Source: Bradyrhizobium betae
GTDB lineage: Bacteria; Pseudomonadota; Alphaproteobacteria; Rhizobiales; Xanthobacteraceae
Reading direction: 5' to 3'
Assembly (NCBI RefSeq): GCF_008932115.1
Contig: NZ_CP044543.1
Span: 4,160,501-4,224,500, forward strand
Length of the DNA: 64,000 nucleotides
Part shown: one piece after another, positions 58,132-64,000 of the stretch
Position numbering within the stretch: the stretch's first letter is position 1
How the letters are laid out: every line of letters starts with the position of its first letter
Position numbers and translations under genes: made by a program
Notes under the pieces: generated by a model
Database searches by the model: none
Seen by the model: the letters and a program-made list of their open reading frames with translations, nothing else
What the model was told of the DNA's origin: nothing

Positions 58132-58755
58132 ATGTCGAAATCTCACGGCCCCTTGCGTGTCGGCGTCGGTGGCCCGGTCGGATCGGGCAAGACCGCGCTG
58201 ATGGACCTGCTCTGCAAGACCATGCGCGAGCGCTATGACATCGCCGCGATCACCAACGACATTTACACCAAATGGGACGCGGAATTCCTGGTGCGCTCGG
58301 GCTCGCTGACGCCCGACCGCATCGCCGGCGTCGAGACCGGGGGCTGCCCGCACACGGCGATCCGCGAGGACGCCTCGATGAATCTGGCCGCGGTCGCGGA
58401 CATGCGTGCGAAATTCCCCGGCCTTGATCTCGTGCTGATCGAATCCGGCGGCGACAATCTCGCTGCCACTTTTTCCCCGGAATTGGCCGACCTCACCATC
58501 TACGTCATCGACGTCGCCGCCGGCGACAAGATCCCGTCCAAAGGCGGCCCCGGCATCACCCGGTCGGATCTTCTGGTCATCAACAAGATCGACCTCGCGC
58601 CCCATGTCGGCGCCTCCCTGGAGAAGATGGACACGGACGCCAAGCGGATGCGCGGCGCGCGCCCCTTCGTCATGACCAATCTGAAGAAGAGCGAGGGGCT
58701 CGACCAGATCGTCGGTTTCATCGAGGCCAAAGGTGGCTTGAAGCGGGCGGGCTGA
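58132..58755 (+). CDS. ureG: Urease accessory GTPase UreG
   Basis: 207 residues from ATG 58132. SIMIBI GTPase: P-loop [15 protein letters not shown], nickel-binding Cys-Pro-His in [47 protein letters not shown]. Hydrolyses GTP to deliver nickel to the UreDF complex. It is the last urease gene; 263 bases with no supported gene follow. Confidence 0.98.
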   Translation: MSKSHGPLRVGVGGPVGSGKTALMDLLCKTMRERYDIAAITNDIYTKWDAEFLVRSGSLTPDRIAGVETGGCPHTAIREDASMNLAAVADMRAKFPGLDLVLIESGGDNLAATFSPELADLTIYVIDVAAGDKIPSKGGPGITRSDLLVINKIDLAPHVGASLEKMDTDAKRMRGARPFVMTNLKKSEGLDQIVGFIEAKGGLKRAG

Positions 58756-59018
58756 TGGCGCGACGACATGGCGCACGTGGTTTCCGCCGTTGACGCCCGT
58801 GGGAGGCCGTATTTGCGGAACAAATTTCGGACACGGGGATTAACTACCTCCGTTGTCCGAAGCGAAGCCGTCATGGCCAGCCCATCGGCCGGGCGGATTA
58901 AGCTTTTCAGGCAACCGAAGTTGCGTACTGATGCCTCCTCATTCATTATCTCCGGTACTGGGGTCCACTCTGTTTCGGCACAGTCCCGTTCGAGCGGCTT
59001 TCACATGCTCCGTGTTTA

Positions 59019-60710
59019 TTGCCGACCTGCCGCTTTTGCCTGAGTAGTCAATTGGTCCGGCTGGGATTCATCATCGGCTTCATCGCTCTGCTCGGGGTTC
59101 TGCTCTCCGGGCTCGCGGCCTATCGCGTCCACGACCAGGAGCTGGCGCTGGACCGGATCGCGCTGGCGCGTGCGATCGACGTGCATGCGAGCCTGGTCCA
59201 GGACCGGCTGACGGAGCGCGAGCTGCTCGCGCGCGTCGCCTCAGGCCTGTTCCGCGCGCCGTCCGTGCTCAAGCCGAACATGCTGGAGCCGCTGCGTTCG
59301 GCCATCTATGCCTTCAAGACCGACTTCGTGGTGGCTGGCTGGATAGCCAGGCTGCAGCCGAACGAACTGACCGCGGCGCAGGCTGCGATCGCGGCCGCCG
59401 GCTTCCCCAATCCGCAAATCCGCGACTACGGCGACAAGCCGATCGATCCCTCCAGCCTTACCCGGCCGATCGACGTGCTGATGGACCTCGAGCCGCGCAG
59501 CGACGAGACCAAGGCGCTGCCCGGCCGCAGTTATGATCTGGACCCGGTGCGCAGCGCGATGCTGGCCCGCGCCAGGATCGAGAAGAGGTCTGTGGCCTCC
59601 GACCCGGTGCCGCTCCTGCGCGGCAACGGTCCGGTCGGCGTCATCGTCGCGGCTCCCGTCATTCCCGAGGGCGCGACCGAGCCTGTCGGTTTCATCACGT
59701 TTTCCTATGAGCTTGCCTCGCTGATGCTGACCAACGACGACATGTCGTTGTTTGCGGTCGCCCTCAAGGACCCGCGCAAGGACGGCGGCGAGCTCGTTGC
59801 CAACGACCAGGGCGCGGTCTCTGCGCGCACCACGGCGGAGGATGGGCCGGCTCCATCGGCGACGCGCACGGTCAGCTTCGGCGGGCGCGACTGGCAGCTC
59901 GGCTATTACGCGAAGTCCAATTCGGCGCGTCGCGCCGAGCAGACCGCGATCATCGTGGCGGCGATCGGTTTTGCCATCACCGTGATGGTGTGCGGCCTGT
60001 TCGGCTATGTCGCCTACAACAATCTGCGGCTCAGCCGCGAAATCCAGGTGCGGATCGGCTTCGAGCGCCGCCTGACCGCGGTGATCGACGAGCTCAACCA
60101 CCGGGTCAAGAACATCCTGGCGGTGATCCAGTCGATCGTGACGCGCACGCTGCGTCACGGTTCGGACATCGACGTCGCGCGCGAGCTGCTGATCGGCCGC
60201 ATCCATGCCATGTCCAACGTGGTCTCGCTGCTCAGCGAGAGCCAGTGGCAGGGTGTCAAGCTGAAGGGCCTGTTCGAGGCGCGCGCCATTCCGCATGCCG
60301 ACCGCATCGCCGTCACCGGCCCCGATATCGCCGTCAGCGCGCGTGCGGCGCAGAGCCTGTCGCTGCTGTTCTTCGAGCTCGCCTCGCACTCCGACGAAGG
60401 CCTGTCGCTGGTCGGCAAACATCCGCACATCACGGCCAATTGGACGGTGACGGGCGAGGGGACCGACGAGGTCTTTCATTTCCGCTGGGAGGAGTTCAAC
60501 ACCAGCGAGGCGACCCGGCGCCCGGATTCCGATTTCGGTCTGATCCTGCTCGACCGTGTCGCGCCTGAAGCGTTGGGCGGCACCGCAAAGCGCTTCTTCA
60601 CCGACGTCTCCTACGTCTACGAATTGACAGCGCCGATGGAGACGGTGGTCGACATGACCGAGCGCGACCGCACGGAAAAGCTCTCTCAGCCGGTGAAGCC
60701 GGTACGATAG
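59019..60710 (+). CDS. HWE/HisKA_2-type sensor histidine kinase with degenerate ATP-binding domain
   Basis: 563 residues from TTG 59019; a TTG at 59052 is also possible. Membrane helix 1 (residues ~12-31) and helix 2 (~308-332) bracket a ~275-residue periplasmic sensor region (VAGWIARLQPNELTAAQAAI suggests a CHASE-type domain). After helix 2 comes the dimerisation motif with phospho-acceptor His361 (DELNHRVKNILAVIQSIV). The ATP-binding part lacks the normal N-box: where ELATNAxKYG is expected it reads ELASHSDEGLS, with His457 in place of the catalytic Asn. The G-box is reduced to FGLILLDRV. It probably cannot bind ATP normally. Confidence 0.85.
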   Translation: MPTCRFCLSSQLVRLGFIIGFIALLGVLLSGLAAYRVHDQELALDRIALARAIDVHASLVQDRLTERELLARVASGLFRAPSVLKPNMLEPLRSAIYAFKTDFVVAGWIARLQPNELTAAQAAIAAAGFPNPQIRDYGDKPIDPSSLTRPIDVLMDLEPRSDETKALPGRSYDLDPVRSAMLARARIEKRSVASDPVPLLRGNGPVGVIVAAPVIPEGATEPVGFITFSYELASLMLTNDDMSLFAVALKDPRKDGGELVANDQGAVSARTTAEDGPAPSATRTVSFGGRDWQLGYYAKSNSARRAEQTAIIVAAIGFAITVMVCGLFGYVAYNNLRLSREIQVRIGFERRLTAVIDELNHRVKNILAVIQSIVTRTLRHGSDIDVARELLIGRIHAMSNVVSLLSESQWQGVKLKGLFEARAIPHADRIAVTGPDIAVSARAAQSLSLLFFELASHSDEGLSLVGKHPHITANWTVTGEGTDEVFHFRWEEFNTSEATRRPDSDFGLILLDRVAPEALGGTAKRFFTDVSYVYELTAPMETVVDMTERDRTEKLSQPVKPVR

Positions 60711-60723
60711 AGGGCGCGCTTCT

Positions 60724-60828
60724 AAAGCGTTTTCGAGCGAAGTGGATACCGGTTCGCGTAAAGAAAACGCGTCAAAAGAAGAAGCTAGAGCCCCGCTCCG
60801 ATTCCATCGGAGCGGGAAAGGCTCTAGC
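60724..60828. repeat. Dispersed repeat (family E) whose hairpin provides the TetR gene's stop
   Basis: AAGCGTTTTCGAGCGAAGTGG at the left end; right end is a strong hairpin GCTAGAGCCCCGCTCCGA ... TCGGAGCGG-GAAA-GGCTCTAGC (60784-60827). The TetR gene's TAG lies inside its right arm. A shorter copy is at 61521-61586. Confidence 0.8.
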
Positions 60829-61453
60829 CCTTCGGCCGCAACACCAGATCGACCAGGGTGCGCGCATAGGCCGGCGTGATCGGCGCGATGCCGAAGACGT
60901 AGCGGTAGAACAGGCTGCCATAGATCGCGTCGTAGAGATCCTCTGGCTGTCCCTCCGCCAGAATGCTGCCGTCCTTCTGGCCGGCGGCGATCATCTCGAC
61001 CAGCGCGTCACGGCGGAATTGCAGATAGCGCGCGTAGAACAGCTCCGCCGAGCCGGTCTTCGAAATGCATTCGGAGATGACGGCGAGCTGGACCTTGCCG
61101 AATTCGTCCTGAAGCGCCTCGGCATAGGCCGCGGCATGGCGGCGTGCGCGCGCCGCGGGCGTGCCGGAACTCGCAGGCGGTAGCGGCAGCATCTGCGCGG
61201 CGTGGTGGAGGAAGGCGTCGATCAGCAGCGCTTCGCGCGATGGCCACCATTTGTAGATCGTCATCTTGGAGACGCTGGAGTGGCGTGCGATGGCGTCGAT
61301 GGTGGTGGCGGCAAGGCCCGTGGCGGCCATCAGCGCGTAGGCGCTTTCGAGAATGGCGTTGGTGGTCTCGATCGACCGCGGCCGGCCGCGCCGGGGCGCG
61401 CTGACGGCCTCATCACCCCCGCCTTTCACCATCGCCAGGCCCGGTCCTCTCAT
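60824..61453 (-). CDS. TetR/AcrR family transcriptional regulator
   Basis: 209 residues (an ATG 21 bases inside, at residue 8, is a second option). N-terminal helix-turn-helix domain: RRGRPRSIETTNAILESAYALMAATGLAATTIDAIARHSSVSKMTIYKWWPSREALLIDAFL. The C-terminal ligand domain (~95-205, LQDEFGKVQLAVISECISKTGSAELFYARYLQFRRDAL) has no recognised ligand. It may regulate a gene near it, perhaps the upstream opgC; no operator was identified. Confidence 0.93.
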   Translation of the reverse strand: MRGPGLAMVKGGGDEAVSAPRRGRPRSIETTNAILESAYALMAATGLAATTIDAIARHSSVSKMTIYKWWPSREALLIDAFLHHAAQMLPLPPASSGTPAARARRHAAAYAEALQDEFGKVQLAVISECISKTGSAELFYARYLQFRRDALVEMIAAGQKDGSILAEGQPEDLYDAIYGSLFYRYVFGIAPITPAYARTLVDLVLRPKG

Positions 61454-61520
61454 ACAAAGCCATTCGGCATAGCGCAGCCACAGCTTTCGGCCTAGCAGAA
61501 TCGCACGATTATTTGACCCG

Positions 61521-61586
61521 ACCGTTTTCGAGCGAACGAGAATTCAGAGTCCCGCTCCGACTCCATCGGAACGGAAGGGGCGCTAG
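61521..61586. repeat. Dispersed repeat (family E), short copy at the opgC stop
   Basis: Begins ACCGTTTTCGAGCGAACGAG and holds the hairpin CCCGCTCCGACTCCATCGGAACGG; it ends with CGCTAGG, which contains the TAG stop of the opgC-like gene. It matches the right half of 60724-60828. Confidence 0.75.
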
Positions 61587-62725
61587 GCCTGCTGCCGGAA
61601 GGCCGCCGGAAGGTCCTGCCGCTTCGACCAGGAAATATAATAGGCGACCGCGGTCATGGCCGCGAAGCCGACGAGGCTCACCGCGATCTGCATCACCACG
61701 AGGTTCGCCCCGGTGATCAGGATCAGATGCCCGGCGAGCGACAGGAACACGGCGACGCAGAAGACCGCGAGCCATTCCTCGCCGCATGTGATCACCGCCT
61801 GGAGCGGCCGCCACTTCAGGCCGGGGTGATCGGCCGGGATGAGATGGGTCGCGATGAAGGCGAGCGCGAGGAAATGGACCACGCGATAGGGTGCGAGGTT
61901 CTCCTTGTCGGTCGGCGCGATGCTGTTGAGGAGGAAGTCCGGTAAATAGGCCGATAGCGCCGGCGAATGGCGCATCAGGGTGACGGCCATCGCGAACACG
62001 ATATAGGCGCCTGCCAGCAGCCGCAGCCAGGCCATGTTGTGCAACGCGCGGCCGGATGCGCCGGTCACCGCGAACCAGCCGCCCAATACCATCAGCATCT
62101 GCCAGCACAGCGGATTGAAGGTCCACTCCTGATCGGGGTAGACACGGAAATTCCAGTCGAACCAGCGGGCCGCAAGATACAGTGCGACCGACGCCGCAAG
62201 CGTCAGGTTCGGCCGCCGCAACAGGCCCCACAGCGCAAACGGAAAGAACGCCATCAGCGGGATCATCAGTTGCAGGAGGTCCAGGTTCAGCGGCTCTTCC
62301 TGCAGCACGAGGCCGCGGACCAGAATGCGCAGCGGGTGCTCGAGAATGCCGGAGATGTTGTATTCGTGGATGATCTCCGGCGCCATCGATTGTGAGGCGA
62401 CATAGGCGATGGTGTCGATGTAGATCACGAACAGCACGGCATAGGCGGCGTAGAGCCGCCAGACGCGACGGAAGATGCGCGTCGCCGCAACGAGATAGCC
62501 GCGTTCCAGCGCCATCCTGCCGTGGATGATGGCGACGCCATAACCCACCACGAACACGAACAGGTCCGCCGCGCCGCTGAAGCCGAAGTTTCGCAGCGTC
62601 AGCAAATTGACGACGTTATTCGGGATGTGGTCGACGAACACCGACCAGTTGGCAATGCCGAGCGTCAGATAGAGCCTGGCGTCGTGATGGAATGCGGCGG
62701 GGTTCGCCTTGACCGACGGTCTCAT
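61583..62725 (-). CDS. opgC: OpgC family membrane protein (periplasmic glucan succinyltransferase)
   Basis: 380 residues, about ten membrane helices. Signature N-terminus for OpgC: LTLGIANWSVFVDHIPNNVVNLLTLRNFGFSGAADLFVFVVGY, with the active-site-like His-x-Pro-x-N. Other landmarks: LQEEPLNLDLLQLMIPLMAFFPF and FNPLCWQMLMVLGGWFAVTG. Such proteins attach succinyl groups to osmoregulated periplasmic (cyclic beta-) glucans, changing their charge. The identity is good; the exact acyl donor and glucan are inferred. Confidence 0.9.
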   Translation of the reverse strand: MRPSVKANPAAFHHDARLYLTLGIANWSVFVDHIPNNVVNLLTLRNFGFSGAADLFVFVVGYGVAIIHGRMALERGYLVAATRIFRRVWRLYAAYAVLFVIYIDTIAYVASQSMAPEIIHEYNISGILEHPLRILVRGLVLQEEPLNLDLLQLMIPLMAFFPFALWGLLRRPNLTLAASVALYLAARWFDWNFRVYPDQEWTFNPLCWQMLMVLGGWFAVTGASGRALHNMAWLRLLAGAYIVFAMAVTLMRHSPALSAYLPDFLLNSIAPTDKENLAPYRVVHFLALAFIATHLIPADHPGLKWRPLQAVITCGEEWLAVFCVAVFLSLAGHLILITGANLVVMQIAVSLVGFAAMTAVAYYISWSKRQDLPAAFRQQA

Positions 62726-62912
62726 CGCGGAAAATGACTTCTGGAATCAGGGGCGCTGCTTTTAGCGGCAACTACCTGCCTATCCGAGTAGCGTTTGCGT
62801 GATGGAGACCGGATTTTTCCCGGGTGACGCAAAATTGCGCACAGGCGGCGCCGTCAATTTCCAGCAGATATGTCGGTCCAGGCTGCCGCGAAATCCTGCT
62901 GGCGCCTCATCG

Positions 62913-63368
62913 CTACTCGGCAGGTTCGGCGGATGCCTCGTCGGATACACCGGCGCGGCTCGCCATGATGCCGAGCGCGACGCCGCCGATCGCCAGGATC
63001 GGCAACAGCCGCTTGATGCCGATGGCGCGAACGATCTGAAGGCCTGTGGCTATCAGCATGGGGTCGGCGAGCATGCTTTGCGCCGCCGACTTCGCTGCAC
63101 GCTCAGCGGCGATCCGGGCGCGCTTCTGCATCTCGCGCTTGTAGCCCCAATAGGAGCCCGCCGCGGTGAGCGTCAGCAGGAAGAAAATGCCGGCACCTGC
63201 GAGGCAGGCCTGCACCGCGCCGTATGTCTCCAGCACCGAGATGAACGCGGCAGCACAGAGGAAGCATGTCGTGATGAAGAGCGCGAATGCCGCGCCAGCG
63301 GCGAGTGACGTCAGCCGGACCGTCGTTCCGGTGGATGCGCTGATGCCGTCGATGATGCGTTGCAACAT
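62913..63368 (-). CDS. Phage-holin-like inner-membrane protein (YqjE-like)
   Basis: 151 residues from ATG 63368 (MLQRIIDGISASTGTTVRLT). Two to three hydrophobic segments (AAGAAFALFITTCFLCAAAFISV, ACLAGAGIFFLLTLTAAGSYWGY, LLPILAIGGVALGIMAS) with a charged loop (KREMQKRARIAAERAAKSAAQ). It follows a DUF883/YqjD-like gene by 77 bases, as YqjE follows YqjD in enterobacteria. Probably co-expressed from the EcfG-type promoter upstream; role unknown. Confidence 0.75.
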   Translation of the reverse strand: MLQRIIDGISASTGTTVRLTSLAAGAAFALFITTCFLCAAAFISVLETYGAVQACLAGAGIFFLLTLTAAGSYWGYKREMQKRARIAAERAAKSAAQSMLADPMLIATGLQIVRAIGIKRLLPILAIGGVALGIMASRAGVSDEASAEPAE

Positions 63369-63445
63369 GGACTTGCTCCTCAAATCCCCACAAGCCAATA
63401 GCGGCGGCGCCGCAGCGCCGCCGTAAACTCACGAACGCCGCGCGC

Positions 63446-63817
63446 TCAACGGCGCCAGACGGCACCGATCAGGAAGCCGATGCCGAGTGCGATCCCGACG
63501 GTCGCGAGCGGCCGCTGCGTGATTGCGTCTTCAAGGGATTCCTCGATCGAGCCATAGGCCTCCTGCGCCGCGCCCATCATGGCGCTGCCGCGCTCGGACA
63601 TGTCGTCGAAGGTCGAATCCATGTTCTCGCGGGCCTGCTTGTAACCGCGTCGGGCCTGCTTACCCGTCGCGTTGGCAAAGGTGTTGAGTGCGTCGGTGAT
63701 CTGGTCGGTGAGGGCGGCGATATCGTTTTTCACGGCTGCTACATCCTTCTCGAGGCGTTCTGCGGTGGCTTTGTCGGTCCAGTCTCTCATCCTGGCTTCG
63801 CCATCGGCTATTGACAT
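63446..63817 (-). CDS. DUF883 / YqjD-ElaB family protein
   Basis: 123 residues from ATG 63817 with GGAG six bases upstream. An ATG at 63898, overlapping the AI-2E-like stop, is in frame but would span the EcfG-type promoter. Long amphipathic helix (ATAERLEKDVAAVKNDIAALTDQITDALNTF, then QAYGSIEESLEDAITQRP) and a C-terminal membrane anchor (LATVGIALGIGFLIGAVWRR), the hallmark of the YqjD/ElaB group. E. coli homologues are stress-induced tail-anchored ribosome-binding proteins. Confidence 0.85.
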   Translation of the reverse strand: MSIADGEARMRDWTDKATAERLEKDVAAVKNDIAALTDQITDALNTFANATGKQARRGYKQARENMDSTFDDMSERGSAMMGAAQEAYGSIEESLEDAITQRPLATVGIALGIGFLIGAVWRR

Positions 63818-63854
63818 GACAGGCTCCGAACTGTTGGCGGTGAGACGGGCGGAA

Positions 63855-63879
63855 AACGTTTCGTTGTCGGGGAAGTTCC
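63855..63879 (-). promoter_or_regulatory. EcfG-type promoter of the DUF883 gene
   Basis: Minus strand: GGAAC-N16-CGTT, an exact match to the rhizobial general stress consensus. Transcription would start near 63847, about 30 bases before the ATG at 63817, which supports that start. Confidence 0.6.
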
Positions 63880-63894
63880 GTTCGGGAAGATTCG

Positions 63895-64000
63895 TCATCC
63901 CTGCGGAAGCTGCGGCGAATTTTCCGGCATCAGATGCTCCTTCATGATCAGCCCGACGATCAGGAGCGGCGACGACAGGAACGCGCCCATCGGGCCCCAC
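63895..64000 (-). CDS. C-terminal end of an AI-2E family transporter (cut by window)
   Basis: About 34 residues open to the window edge: WGPMGAFLSSPLLIVGLIMK, EHLMPENSPQLPQG. The W-G-x-x-G-A-x-L-S-x-P-L-L pattern is typical of the last helix of AI-2E/PerM-type exporters. The stop overlaps an in-frame ATG of the next gene, but that ATG is probably not used. The rest lies outside the window. Confidence 0.65.
   Translation of the reverse strand, partial: WGPMGAFLSSPLLIVGLIMKEHLMPENSPQLPQG

Noticed and set aside
58756..59018. Short frames and a GGAAC-N16-GATT sequence (58817-58841) after ureG
   Set aside because: The frames show no domain or ribosome site. The promoter-like match has two mismatches in the -10 element, so I do not call it an EcfG promoter.
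63818..63898. ATG at 63898 as start of the DUF883 gene, coupled by ATGA to the AI-2E-like stop
   Set aside because: The EcfG-type promoter lies inside this extra stretch and the ATG at 63817 has a good GGAG at proper distance; the upstream ATG lacks a ribosome site.

Overview
The window looks like chromosomal DNA of a Bradyrhizobium or a very close relative (Alphaproteobacteria, Nitrobacteraceae). Reasons: high GC with strong third-position GC bias, a CycM-type membrane-anchored cytochrome c, pimeloyl-CoA dehydrogenase-like genes, an urtABCDE-ureDAB...C...EFG nitrogen block, a complete Tad/Cpa pilus locus, promoters matching the rhizobial EcfG consensus, and many short palindromic intergenic repeats. 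I see no prophage, transposase, CRISPR array, tRNA or rRNA. It reads as core genome.

Layout. 1-3.0 kb: acyl-CoA dehydrogenase pair (first one cut by the window edge) and an SDR dehydrogenase. 3.3-9.3 kb: glycerol kinase, GNAT acetyltransferase, a DUF6636-like secreted protein, glutathione S-transferase, a DUF3592 membrane protein, an unknown membrane-anchored protein and a 43-residue secreted Cys-rich peptide, with dense intergenic repeats. 9.8-14.6 kb: metF-metH (methionine and one-carbon metabolism). 14.9-18.5 kb: luciferase-like oxidoreductase, pheA, kdsB, cycM. 18.7-26.4 kb: a yej-type peptide/opine ABC importer with two tandem binding proteins. 26.5-29.4 kb: a small double-glycine-leader-like peptide facing an NlpC/P60 hydrolase and an M17 aminopeptidase, and a small membrane protein. 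29.7-31.2 kb: metallophosphoesterase.

31.3-42.8 kb: Tad pilus. Minor-strand order is pilin, a small membrane ORF, cpaA, cpaB, cpaC, cpaD, cpaE, cpaF(tadA), tadB, tadC; tadD converges on it from the plus strand, and a detached pilus N-terminal-domain protein follows a sterol-desaturase-like enzyme. 43.0-45.3 kb: cold-shock protein, an extended IF-1 paralogue and a DEAD-box helicase, all minus strand, an RNA-handling group. 45.8-58.8 kb: urea use. A sigma-54-like promoter precedes urtABCDE (urea import), then ureD, ureA, ureB, an HD hydrolase, a secreted protein, ureC, two small ABM monooxygenase-fold paralogues, ureE (His-rich tail), ureF and ureG. Urea would be imported, hydrolysed to ammonia, and the nickel enzyme matured by UreDEFG. 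59.0-64.0 kb: an HWE-type histidine kinase with a damaged ATP-binding N-box, a TetR regulator, OpgC-like glucan succinyltransferase, and a YqjE/YqjD-like envelope stress pair behind an EcfG-type promoter, then the tail of an AI-2E-family transporter.

No clearly new multi-gene system stands out. The best leads are the double-glycine-type peptide at 26.5 kb, the EcfG-promoted Cys-rich peptide at 9.2 kb, the degenerate kinase at 59-60.7 kb, the extra genes inside the urease operon, and two mRNA leaders with mutually exclusive hairpins (metF and the DEAD-box helicase).
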